Below are positions 42,225 to 53,771 of a stretch of DNA of 64,000 nucleotides, piece after piece. The stretch is from assembly GCA_963565915.1 (NCBI GenBank), contig OY751485.1, positions 5,518,001-5,582,000 of the forward strand. Reading direction: 5' to 3'. A model generated the notes under the pieces. It was not told the origin of the DNA, did no database searches, and saw only the letters and a list, made by a program, of their open reading frames with translations. The DNA is from Entoloma clypeatum (taxonomy: Eukaryota; Basidiomycota; Agaricomycetes; Agaricales; Entolomataceae). Positions within the stretch are counted from its first letter, which is position 1; the number at the start of each line of letters is the position of its first letter. The position numbers and the translations under genes are program-made.

Positions 42225-44219
42225 GGGAGGGGGGTTGAGAAGGAGGGAGGAGGGAGGAGGGGGGGGAGGCTGGCTCCGTCTGTCGTGTTTTTTTTTCGTT
42301 TCCCCCTTTTCTTTCTTCCACTACCACCACCACCACTCTCCCTCGTTCATTTGCATCGTACCGCATCGCACTGCATCGTTTATCACCATCATCGTCATCG
42401 TCATCGTCATCATCATGATCGTCCTTTCTCCATCCATCCCCTTTTTTCTTTTGTTCGCACTTGATCAACTCCTCTCCTCCCCCCCCTCCCCCCACACACA
42501 CACACATCCAGGAAGACAGGCATACCCCCACTGCAGGAAGTGGTGAAGAGACTTCGAAAAAAAAAATTACCTGGGAACTTTTTCTCTCTCGCATTGACGA
42601 TTTTTTTTGACTTTTTTGACTTTTTTCCTTAATTCTTTTTTTTATTATGTACATACACTTTGAAATGTTTTTTTTTTCCCCTCTTTCCTCTTCCCTCTCT
42701 CTCTTCTCTTCTTTTTTTTTTGTTCGTTTTTACGATACATTAGACAAAATGAAATAGATTATATATATACCCCCCCCCCCCTCCCCCTCCCTCCCCGTCA
42801 ATGCTAGTAGAGTGTACATATGCCCTGTCGGTGTCTGTCTTTTTTTTTAAAAAAGGTCTGGTGGTTGGTGGTTGGGGGGCTTTTGGATCGGTGTCGATAG
42901 GAACTTGAAGGTTGGACCTTGGACCAAGTTGATGACTGGTGACTCGGGGCCAGGGGAAGAGGACGTTCTCGCACTGGGACGTACGTTGAATGGATTTTGC
43001 CACCAGTGCCAGTTCGGGAGTCGGAATCTGTTTCTCTGACACCCTCAGTACTTTAGACTCGGATAGGCGTTCGATATCGATGATGATGAACTGGGCGGCG
43101 GTGAAGTACTAGCGGGTTCAATGGGTGAAAGTCCGAGTCGTTTTTTTTTTCTGAACGAAAATGAAAACTGACTGTTAATCAAGCAGGGATGCAGTATCAG
43201 GGGATTGTGGGCAACCAATGTTGTGCAAATTTCTGTGGTATCGACTAAGCATCATTGATGAACGGCCCTCAGACTGGGAAGTTGGATTTTGAGAGTGGGA
43301 AGTGGGGGGAGCCAAGCTGGATGGTATTAGTACTGGTTCGAGATACATAATCCATTATCATCTATTGCTAAGGTCTGCTTCGAATTATATCTACCTTGCC
43401 CCCCAAGTCGACTGAATGTGGCTCTCCACGACTTCACCCGAAGAATCCCCGGCGAGGTCCCTAGAGGGGACCCGAACTCTTCTGAACTTCTTTTCCGATA
43501 ATTGACGGTTCTTTTTCTTTTTCTTTTTTCCCTCAATGTCGGCCGGCTCTTACCTTTCTTCTTTCTTCCTGTGATATGTATAACGCCAGTGGATATACAT
43601 ATACCCCTCAATGCCACACCCGTCTCATGCTAGAGTACGGCGAGTCCTGACCAAATCTTGCATAGGATGGCAGCGTATGTGTGTGTACATGCTCCTTACT
43701 AAAGCTCTGACGCAGAAAGCATTTTTTTCAGGCTGAATATCGGTGTCTACTCGGGTCAGTATGTCGTCTCACAATTGTCTCGTAGACCGTTTGTCTCTTC
43801 AAGAATGTACCCGCGATGTTTCGCAGAAACAAATGGGAATCGAATTTCGGGTCCGGTGGGGGATGTCATCATGGCCGGTCCGTGGTGGCACTCTGCCGTT
43901 TCCTAGAGTCAACTTTGTCACTCTATCGTTCTCAGCGCCTGTACCGTTCCAACATTCAAAGTTGTTGAAACTTGAGGGGATTCTATGTACGTTGTATTCT
44001 CTGGTTTCTCTTTGGGAAAATATCCACGCGACGCGTTTGTTTGGCGTTGTCATATTGTTTCACAATGCCGTCGACTGAACAGCAACCATCGAGCCTGGGC
44101 ACCAGTCCCCGTCCAAACCTGTAGGTCCTCAGACTCATATCTTCTCGCCGACTCTCAAATTCATGACAATGCTTATTAGCTTGGCACAGCATTTCCCCTC
44201 GCGACACCTCCCGAGCCTG
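42225..44219. other. 3' flank with simple repeats; no gene seen
   Basis: TCA/TCG trinucleotide run at about 42378-42421, CA run near 42490-42506, several poly-T and poly-C tracts. The remainder has no supported frame. Confidence 0.45.
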
Positions 44220-45640
44220 ACTCTCCTAGCATACCGCAATTTGAAAACTTGACAGAATTGGAAAAAAGCACGTACCATCTCACGGTTTCCGTCGAACGTC
44301 GCGTCAACATCCTCATCCGAGAAACTCGTTCTGAAATGGTCTACCTCAATGCTGAGATTGAACGCGCTCAGTCGCTCCTCTCCTCGCTTCAGCGTAATTA
44401 TACTGAGAAGGACGAACGAATGCACAGGCTACAAGGGATCGTTTCTCCCATGCGGAAACTCCCGTCTGAACTTCCTTCAGAGATCTTCGTTCTTTGCCTT
44501 CCCAACGATCATTGGGTGAGATTTCCTCCGATGCGCATAGAGGACTCGGAGGCTGAGCTACGTGTGTTCTCGGTGGCGACAAGTGGCGCTGAACGAAACT
44601 CGGTTGTGGAAGTGCGTCGTGGTGGATGAAAAGGCGTCAACACCCGAGTTCAGAAAGGCAGCAGGACTTGTACTCGGCTGCAGTGGACGAATGCCGCTGG
44701 CGGTTTGGTTGAACACACCGCTGTCCTATGAGGTTGATTTTTCTCGGGAAGTCGTAATGCCCCATGCGCACAGAATCATAAAGCTGAAGCTCCACGTTGG
44801 GCTCGACCACTGGAGGTCCCTGCCAGCCTCGCTCTTCACTTCGCTGGAGGAGTTCGAGGACAGTGGTTCTGGACGCTTTCAAACGCTCTCTGATTCTCCA
44901 TCCTCTATGTTTGACGGTGTTCCAACCTGCGGAAAGTCAAACTTGAAGCAGGTTCTCACTGGAATGGCCGTGATTATCAGAGATTTCTCGCGCGCCTGCG
45001 GCCTCCTTGGGCTCAAATCACTCATCTTACGTTGTCATCGATATCTATCGGTTCATCTTTCGCGCAATACATATTCGAACAATCCCCCAATCTCATCGAA
45101 TGCCGCATACACTTGGAAGAACATGTCCATCGTCCGCTGTCCAATTATGGAAGACGCTCTGGCGACGCTTGCATCACTCTTCCTCACCTTGGGACCCTGG
45201 AACTATGGTCGGACCGAGTGATGGGTGACATCTTCCATGACCTCGTCCTTCCATCACTTTCGCGGATCAGAATCACGTCAGGATCTGTGAACACTGTACT
45301 TCAGCCCGACGCGTTTATATCACTTGTGACTCGCTCATCCTGTCGGCTCACCCATCTCATCTTCCACAACATCTGGCGCAACATGGGTCCCCTCGTCGAG
45401 AACTTGCCTTGCCTCATTCTCGTCGAGTCCTCGTCCTCGTTTATCTCTACTCCCACATTGCAGCATATGGCGGACGGAGAATGTGCACCCCGACCTTGAC
45501 AGCCTCACCTGCTGGGTCTCGTCGGATGATGCTGACACCTTCTTTGAGATGTTAGATACGAGATGGTCAATATACGTTCGGGGTTGGACGACAAAAGCCG
45601 GTCGCGATTCACAACTGTAGGAACCTACGGGTTGATGTCA
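44220..45640 (+). pseudogene. F-box/leucine-rich-repeat-like protein, frameshifted
   Basis: Homologous to the intact gene at 46514. Pieces in successive frames: N-terminal helix and F-box start (VSPMRKLPSELPSEIFVLCL), a shift near 44560, then CSRWRQVALNETRLWKCVVV through FTSLEEFEDS, a shift near 45010-45040, then LTLSSISIG, FEQSPNLIECRIH, LVTRSSCRLTHLIFHNI, and a shift near 45480 into DLDSLTCWVS. Three separate frame breaks argue for a pseudogene. The gene order suggests a tandem duplication with the next gene. Confidence 0.8.
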
Positions 45641-46513
45641 CGTTCGTGGGCAAACCTGGTGACGACGCTTTCGATCACTATCTTGCGGTAGACCTGGAAT
45701 ACAGGCTCCACAAACTTGAGAAAAAGCACGGAATAACCGAGAGAGTCTTGTTAAGTTTCTGTGATCAGAACAATGGTGTGCTTTGGTGAAGTGCTGCAGG
45801 ACAATCGGTTTGGGTTTTATTGGAAGGACGACAGTCGAAAGCCTTCAAAATTGTCGTGTTGGTTAATGCATTTAGATTTCCCCATTTTTTTTTTCATTTG
45901 TACAATCAGGACGGCCTCATGGGACCGTCGGGTTGCAAGAGGGGATATAGATAGTATATTTGGAGAAACTACCAATGGGCCAAGGTGCAACTGCCAGGAC
46001 TCTCGAGCCGCCGCGTATCAACTTGAAGCCTTGCGCTATTTTGAGACCTTACAATAAGAGACGTATTTCTGCCGAGGGAAATTGATCGGCAAAGATCTGA
46101 CTGACGATATGGATCTCAAAACTACTCTGTATGTACTCGTGCCGGGTGTCGCTCCATTGTACCTCATTGCACTACTGCTTGGCGATTGCACAATACCCGC
46201 CACCACTGGAAGCGTTATTTTAGGTGATTTAGTCACACTCGACGTCGCGCGGCGTCAGTTCGGGGATTTTATTGAGAACGAAGCCGAGAATGCCCGAAGC
46301 CGAAGCTCCTCGGCTTCGCGGCTTCTCCATGCATTTCATTTGAGCGGAGCTCTAAGCTTCGCCTGATATATCATGGATACGTCATTGTTTAGCGGTTATT
46401 GACCGGGCCTGTGTAGCTCCTGGTAGCCGCGAGGACGATCATATCAACCCTCTCATCATGATCTCACACGTTGCACTGTTTGACATCGCAGCAAGGAACA
46501 TTGAAAGACCAGC
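45641..46513. other. no gene recognised
   Basis: Short frames only; region between the broken and intact F-box copies. It has a direct repeat of GCCGAAGC/GAAGCTCCTCGGCTTCG type near 46280-46325 that could fold. Confidence 0.35.
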
Positions 46514-48325
46514 ATGTCCCTTTTCGGGAGCGCTGCGGGTCAATCCCATCCCATCCCATCTCCACTATGCATCTCGCAAACCTATCTGCAGAGGTATGGG
46601 TACCTCAAAATACAGTGGATGGCTCATGACATTCTGATGCAGCGTCCATCGTCGACCCACCTCAATCCAAAGCCGACCACCTTCGACGGCCTTGCCTGGC
46701 GACCTATCACGGAAGAAGACCTACTCAAACTCGAACAAACCAATGACCAGCTTCCCGAATTGACTGAAGTACGGGTCAAAGCACTCCTTCAAGACACTCG
46801 ACTTGCAATCGATCAGCTCGATGCTCAGATTGATCGTGCTCGAAAACTTATAGAGACTCTCTCCGTCCAACGCACACAAAAGGTCACCGAATTCGAGAGA
46901 CTGCGTGTCATCCTCTCTCCTGTGAAGAAGGTACCTGCCGAAATCCTCGTGGAGATCTTTCTGCTGTGTCTACCATGCAACCCTTGGGTGCATGTGCCCG
47001 AGTCGAAGTGGCAGCAAAACTTTGGCTCGGTCTCACCCTGGAAGTTAAGCCATGTCTGCTCGCGCTGGCGGCAGGTGGTGCTAGGTGAGGCCCGATTCTG
47101 GAATCGTGTCGTGTTGAGTCACGGTCGGGCGGTTGATTTCCAATCGGCTGCGGACATGGTCCTGCGACTTAGCGCTACCGCAAATCTCCACGTTCGAGTT
47201 AACACTGGCGTAGCGTGGCCGTCCCAGAGGAACGAGCTCATTTATAGCGCCATCGAGCGGCACGCAAGCAGGATCGCGACGCTCAAAATGATATCGTGCT
47301 GGAAATTTGCTGAGAAGTTGATTTCTCTGCCTTCGGAGACGTTTACCTCGCTGTCCAGCCTAGAATTGGCGTGTCATGGCCCTCACTTGATCCCATCCAC
47401 GTCCGTCACTCCTGCGCTATTCGCAAAGGCTAGCAATCTGCGCAGAGTTTCTATCGCAGTGCTCGAGCCCTTCATCCCCAGTCAACGTCAGTTCCAGGAG
47501 TTGATCGTCGATATGCGGCTTCCTCTCCATCAGCTAACACATCTCACCTTCTCGTCGCTCGCGCTCTCTCCATCATTTCTGAAGTTCCTGTTTGATCGCA
47601 CGCCCAATTTAGCTGAATGTTCTCTCTGCATCGGAAAGCAGGAGAAGACAGGGCCCATCGATACCAGCTCATACCCTCCTGTCTCCCGGACTCAGTGTCC
47701 TACGGTTATCAGCATCACGATGCCCTGCCTCCGTAGTTTGGAGCTTCAGGTGCCCTCCAGCGACTACTCTCTGATAGACAAAGACATCCTCCCTCACCTC
47801 GTTCTCCCAGCCCTTGCGCAGTTGAAGATCTGCCTGCGTCGCGATGTTCGCCGATCGGCGCCAGACGCCCTGATGGACCTCGTTGCTCGTTCGTCCTGCA
47901 GCATCACACATCTCACGTTCGAGCGCATCTGGTCTGACATGGGATACCTCATCGAAAACCTTCCGTCTCTCGTATCGATATCCTCCCGCACTTCGGTCCT
48001 TTCCTCTCACACGCTGGAGCGCCTCACGCACGGGAAATGTGGTCTCAACCTCGAAACCCTGACGTGCTGTGTCCCCAACCCGGATCATAAGATGTTGTTG
48101 CAGTTCCTCGAGGCACGGTGGTCTAAGGAGTTTGAAGGTAGAACGACCGGGGTCGTGTCGTGCAAGCGTCTTGAATATGTGGATGTTACGCTCGTCAATG
48201 GGCTGGACGACCTGCCCTTCACAGACTTCACCACTGACTGGTTCAGCAATGAATTCTGGGACCTCCAGGATAAATTCGACATTGACAGAACGCGGGGTTC
48301 TTTGGGGTTCCAGAATTACTGGTGA
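46514..48325 (+). CDS. F-box domain protein (603 aa)
   Basis: Single open frame from ATG 46514; a later ATG at 46619 (MAHDILMQRPSS) is an alternative start. A coiled-coil N-terminal helix (AIDQLDAQIDRARKLIETLS) precedes the F-box (LSPVKKVPAEILVEIFLLCL ... WKLSHVCSRWRQVVLGEARF). The C-terminal 350 residues carry irregular leucine-rich repeats (ATLKMISCWKF, LSSLELACHG, LTHLTFSSLAL, ITHLTFERIW). F-box proteins link substrates to SCF ubiquitin ligases through Skp1; the LRR part would choose the substrate. This architecture is strongly expanded in Agaricomycetes. Single-exon structure is unusual beside its intron-rich neighbours. Confidence 0.88.
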   Translation: MSLFGSAAGQSHPIPSPLCISQTYLQRYGYLKIQWMAHDILMQRPSSTHLNPKPTTFDGLAWRPITEEDLLKLEQTNDQLPELTEVRVKALLQDTRLAIDQLDAQIDRARKLIETLSVQRTQKVTEFERLRVILSPVKKVPAEILVEIFLLCLPCNPWVHVPESKWQQNFGSVSPWKLSHVCSRWRQVVLGEARFWNRVVLSHGRAVDFQSAADMVLRLSATANLHVRVNTGVAWPSQRNELIYSAIERHASRIATLKMISCWKFAEKLISLPSETFTSLSSLELACHGPHLIPSTSVTPALFAKASNLRRVSIAVLEPFIPSQRQFQELIVDMRLPLHQLTHLTFSSLALSPSFLKFLFDRTPNLAECSLCIGKQEKTGPIDTSSYPPVSRTQCPTVISITMPCLRSLELQVPSSDYSLIDKDILPHLVLPALAQLKICLRRDVRRSAPDALMDLVARSSCSITHLTFERIWSDMGYLIENLPSLVSISSRTSVLSSHTLERLTHGKCGLNLETLTCCVPNPDHKMLLQFLEARWSKEFEGRTTGVVSCKRLEYVDVTLVNGLDDLPFTDFTTDWFSNEFWDLQDKFDIDRTRGSLGFQNYW

Positions 48326-48711
48326 ACGTGTTGTGTGCTTCGGAATGTTTGGTATTTATATTCCAGGGACTCTGGCCGGAGACGACGAAATGTTAGGAGG
48401 AGGTGACGGCCTCGCAAATCTTTAGCCCGTTGGACCTACATATACGAGCTTGAGCGGGCGGGGCAGTATCGTGGTATCTATCTCTTCGTTTCAAGGACTC
48501 AATCACTCCATGTATTATTACTGCTTGTTCCAATCTGCATTGAAAAATTCGAAATCTCCAACTACTACGACAATCTAGTCCTTCTGTCCAACAATGTCCA
48601 TATATAAACGGGGCAAATTACAAACAAACATAACGAAGGAGTGGTTGAAACTTGAATGAAAAAAAAAAAAAAAAAAAACAGGATGAACCGGACAAGTAAA
48701 TAAGGCAAAGA
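48326..48711. other. convergent 3' ends; no gene
   Basis: Space between the F-box gene (plus) and the membrane-protein gene (minus). A run of about 20 A at 48659-48678. Confidence 0.5.
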
Positions 48712-50903
48712 CTATGATGATGATGTGTCCTGGGCAAAACGATGAGGCCGTCCCTTTGGAATAGGAATAGACGAAGAAACGCCGTCCCGAGCTCCCGAAC
48801 CATCGCCATGAGGGATGATGGAACGTGAAAAGGGGTCGCGATAATGTATTGGAGAAAACGTGGTCTGTGATTCCGTCGTATCAGGAGATAGAAGGCACGG
48901 ACGGAGCTCCCATTGACACGCAGACAGGTCTTCTTCTGACATCACCATACGTTTCGGGCGTGAAGAAGCAGAAGAAGAAGACGTAGTAGTAGGCGTCGGA
49001 GGGCGCGCACCCTTTGGTCGGAGGGACGACCTTGATCTCTGGTCTGTGGTGTTTGTCACCAGATGTGGTAAACGCCCTCGCGGTAAGGGCGAGGTCGGGG
49101 GAAGGGGTTCATCGCGTTGTTGTGCAAGTGGTCCCTTTCTCGGTTGTGGTTCGTGTGAAGAGGGGGAACGTGGGCGTGACGGGCCCGCGAGTGCCGAATG
49201 CATCTCCCCAGAGGCGGCCTGTGCCGACGATGTATTAGGGAGTGGTTGGAGGCGAGATGGTGTGTGGGGGAGAGGGGGAAGGGGAATAGATGGAGGGGGC
49301 GTTAAGGGGGGAGATAGAGGCTGAGTGCCATTTGGCGTCGAGGGAGGTGGGCAGCGTTGGGCAGACGATGGGGGCCTCTTGACCAATTCTCTGTCAGGTG
49401 TGTGGCGGGGACTTGACTGGACTGCGGGCGTGGGTGTGGTTTGTCGTGATGATCTCGATAGAGATGATTGTGATGGGGGAGACGGAAGAGGCGTGGATGG
49501 TGGAGGCGTTGGTGGAGGCGGCGAAGGAGGAGGAGTCTTCGGAACAGGAGGTATTATTAGAGGTCGCTGTTGAGGGAACATCAACACGCGAACTTCATTT
49601 AGAGATACTCTAGATGACTTACGTCCCGTGGAGGAGTGATGGGTTCAGGTGGTGGGAAAGGATCGCTCGCTTCTGAGGTGGGGGTCGCTGGTATCACGTC
49701 AATCTGATGATAATCACGATCATGACTATTGGAGGATCCAGATTCGAGTGTGAAGTCGACATTGGGATAACGGCTTATCAGAAGGACACGATTCTCATCC
49801 CTTTCCTCCTGTGAAATCAAAGAGATCCCTTCGTCTTCATGATTGGCTATACCAGGTTCCGTTACAGGGCGGGTGTATCGCCCGGCACTAAGGTCGGAAG
49901 TCCTAAGGGGTGTGATTCCGTCGAAAGCATCTATGCGGAATGCGTTCGAGGGCTGTACATCCTGAACCCGCCATTGGAAGAAGGAGGAGGCGTGGATGGA
50001 TAACCGACGCAAGTGCTGAGAAAACGGCGAATGTTTCCAAGCTCTTTTGCCGGGAACATGATATTCCGTTTCGGCCGCTGCATCCCCATTCAACGGAACA
50101 ATAGTTTCAGAGGATGGCAAGCGGTGGTGGCCTCTATGAGACCGCGTCTCGTCATGATCCACCATAACGAAATGTCCCAACTCCTCTGAAGGGTCAATGG
50201 ACCAGGTGCTGCTACGCTCTGCTGTCCTGACCTTGTGGACACGGGGTCGGCGATGCAAGAGGTGGACATTCTTGAAAGACCCCAATACTACCTTCTTCGA
50301 GCTCGAACGATAGAGCAGGAAGACAAGCAGGCCGAGCGCAACTGCACCGACCATTATGGGTAGCATGACTTGTGTTTTCGTCCACCCCTGTGTTGGATTG
50401 GCCACTGCGAAGAAATTAACGTTTCGAAAGGGAGCAGCAGTGAACGGACGAACTCTGCATGGCCCCACCGACATCAAACTGTGACGTAGAAGGTACGTTC
50501 ATGAATGCCCATCCCGGAAGGTCAAGGCTTTCACGGAATTGAATGGGATAGCCGTCCTTCAATACGAGGGAGCTGTCCTCGCATTGGATTCCCCAATCAT
50601 CATATCGTGGAAGAGTGTCATTTCCGGTCGAGAGCACGCACGCACTCCAGAGATTGAAGAACACGTTATTGCTTGTGTTTCAACGACATCGGCTTCCAGG
50701 AGATCCTTTGAGTAATGAAGTGTTGCGTACCATGTGCATGAAGAAGGGGTTGGGAATGAGGGATCGTCGTCGCCTATTTCATGGTGAAGTTAGTCGTGCA
50801 GACCTTCCGACGGGATAGTTCAAACACAATACTGCGAACCTAAACAGGGCGTTGCACTTTTGCTCATCATTGTACAAGGGGTTTCCCCATCGCTGCTGTT
50901 CAG
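48712..50903 (-). CDS. single-pass membrane protein with extracellular Cys domain and proline-rich tail
   Basis: Minus-strand exons: 50404 to 49623, 49566 to 48712, and upstream 50469 to about 50672 plus two short exons above. Introns 50405-50468 and 49567-49622 keep frame. Joined N-terminal parts give ETPC, PSSCTC and VFFNLWSACVL, the cysteine pattern of an agaricomycete-specific extracellular domain; then a membrane helix (VMLPIMVGAVALGLLVFLLY), a basic stop-transfer, and a long disordered cytoplasmic region. The last exon is Pro/Ser-rich (PPPSPPPPTPPP). The signal peptide and first exon were not found, so the high-coordinate end is approximate. Function unknown; it could be a cell-surface sensor or wall-linked protein. 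Confidence 0.68.
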
Positions 50904-53771
50904 CTATGGGATAAGAACACCGTCAACATCAGGTAGCGGACCAATGCCCTTTTGGAAGCGCACATCTGCGAGGCTGTCTTTTCTTCGAGCCTGCTGGAGA
51001 AAAGTGAGGCATTATTCAGTGGCAAGCGTGAGAATGACTAACCAAAGCGAATGATGAAGCACTTCGATTGCATACACAGAGGAAAGCGAGGAGAAGAGGA
51101 GGCAAATTCATGACATAGGTGATTAGACTCAGAAACGTTGTGCAAGATCGGCAGCCATGGATGCAGTCGCCTGAGAACCAACTCATTCATGCGGCAGGTA
51201 AAGATCTGTCAACATTAACTCGGCCGTCTGGGCGTCCCTGATCATCATGTGCGGCGCTCCATCCAAATCCGGATCCCAGTGAATGGAGTGAAATGGACCG
51301 TCGGAGACTCATGTCATGAATGCTCTGCCGCGTGTAATATGGCCCGTGCTGTGGTATTTGCTGTAGTAGCTAGGACCTTGTTGTGAACAGCTTTCGTCAA
51401 AAAGTTCTGGATTCTGGATTCATTCTAGAGAAAAGCATAAATCGCATACGGCAATCATCCCTGTCCTCGCTTTTTCACATGCTTTGACAGACGTCGACAT
51501 TTCGAATGTCGAGACGGATGCATTTGAAGATGTGAAGCCACACGACGGTCAGGGGAGCTCTTATTTTCTGCGCGACAGCCGCGTACCGTCTCCTGCCCGC
51601 TAGTGGGAAGAATCGATTTGTTCAATCTTCATCTCACAGACTCGCACCGAATGAACCAACATAGGCTGGGAGCTGGACGTGATTGACAACGAGGCATCAG
51701 TGGAGATGAAACGCTCGATATTCATGGCAAGTTACCAGGCCGATATATGTGGACAGCCTGGAGCCTGCGCTTGAAGTAGTGTACAGTAGTGTAAGTAGTC
51801 GAGTGCCGTCCATTCAAGTCCACCGCAGCGGAAATATATTTTGCCACACGAAGCGCAAATTGCAGTTGCAAGCCGGGCTAATCAGGTCTCAGGTTCAGGA
51901 TCGACGTTGCTTGAGCCGTCTCACCTTCTACGAGACCACTGTCCTGATCGCCCTACATAAACGCACCGAGAACACGCCAATCCCTTGGCAGGTTCTATCA
52001 GAAACTCTACTGCCCAAGGCTCAATCTAGCACGCTTCTTGGATGGCCTTCCAGCCACTGGCAGGGATCCTCTTGACTCTCAACAAAAAGCCAATTGTTCT
52101 GCAAGCAGTCAACTCACAAATAGGCGTTTCTGTGCTCGGATCGGGAAAGGGACTGGCACTTCACCAAGGAATTTGCACCGCCGACGGATTCCAGGATAGG
52201 CTAGATTAAGCGTAACAGGTCACGCGGTCACGCGAGGCACGGACGCGTCATTCACGTGCTGAGCATTCTCCTAACATTGTACAAACCTTGTACCTTGTTC
52301 GCCCCTTGCTTGCTCGTGCCACTGGACCTTCAGACAGGAAAGAGTACACGCTGCGCCGTCAGTCTTGCCCAACAGCTTCCTGCCCTCAGTGCCCTATTTT
52401 GAACAGGAATATCTGGAAAACTATCTTCTGATTTCTAAGCATGACTCGGACTTGGTCTAGATTTGACTGCAATCGAGGCACTCTGGGAGAAATTTTTCTT
52501 AGATCTTCACCGGCCATCCAACAAAGGTCCCAAGAAACTGGTTTTATAGGCTAGAGAGATTTCTGGCCGTTCAGGGTGTGCTTGTATGCGCCTTGTGCTG
52601 GGGCAGGCCACTCCTCATCGACTCTCCTGCTCACAATCGCCGCAGTGTGTATTAGAAATGCTTGCGTGCGCAATTTCATCATTTCGAGAATTCTCAAGTC
52701 CCACCCTCTCCGAATCGGGGCTTTGTTGGAGGTGTCTTGTGACCTGCTACATTCCGAGTGCTCCGGTCTGCCCGCCCGCAGGAGGTCGGCGTCTCTTTTG
52801 AATATCCTTCGGCTGTTTAATCGGACCGAAAAGCCACAATTCACTGTCACCAGTTACAGTAAACGTCATTCCTTCAGGGTTTGCTGGATGTGCACATTTC
52901 TGTCACCCTCTTTTCATTTAATTGTTTGGGTTCGATGACAAACCACAGACCTTTTCTCATGCAGCTGGCTCGCGTCCTGATTCAAATCCTGAAGAGCCGT
53001 CGTCCCTTCAACCTTCTGATATCAACTGGTCATCCATGTGATATCCTCGCGGCGCTCAGCAAACAACGCCCTGCCGCGTTGATCAAGTGTGCGTTTTGTG
53101 TAAGATCCCTTCACTTCATGGCCATTAACGCTTCATTGTACCTAAATACTCTGATCATTGCTGATGCGTGTATCAACCCGCGCGCTGTCGGCAATGATCA
53201 AGCTCTGACAGGCCTCGACTAACCTTGATGGTCGTTCAGAACATCAACCGGATTAGGACACGAGGCATTGTGTACAGCATGGGGGACAACTATATCACAC
53301 CACCGCGGGGGGCCGGCCAATCGCTTGGAAGTCGGCAGGTCGACCTATCTGGGCTGGTTTTATCGGACCTGGGACCCATATTTTGGCCTATCCGAACTTC
53401 CCTCTGCAGAGAAAGTCCCCAGATTATTTTTGGGGGTGACTCAGGTGGTGAGGCCAGTGTGGCCCCTAAATATTTTCTCTCATCCCATCGTGGTTCATCG
53501 TCGAGACCAGATCGAGATTGATCAGGTAACATCTGGCAACATCAGTGCATAATTGATCGCCGGTTACCGGTTACCATATACGGGGATATCTATAAGGCAG
53601 CACGTTGCCCGAAACTTGATCATTAACTCAAGGGTAAGTAACAGAAAATTGTTAATTCCCCCGCTCACAACCCTGAAGCTTGAAGCTGCTGTATCCGCCT
53701 CGTGCTTACCCCAAGTCCTAGCAGCAGGTAAATATTGCGCGGATACATATTCTCTTGTCATCACGAGCATC
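50904..53771. other. no gene recognised
   Basis: Holds the 5' part of the membrane-protein gene at its left edge. Elsewhere only short frames (51749-52075, 52576-52938, 53225-53552) without domains or splice-supported joins. Confidence 0.35.

Noticed and set aside
42378..42421. Trinucleotide run considered as CRISPR-like or coding repeat
   Set aside because: Simple TCA/TCG microsatellite in the 3' flank; no spaced repeats, and the genome is eukaryotic.
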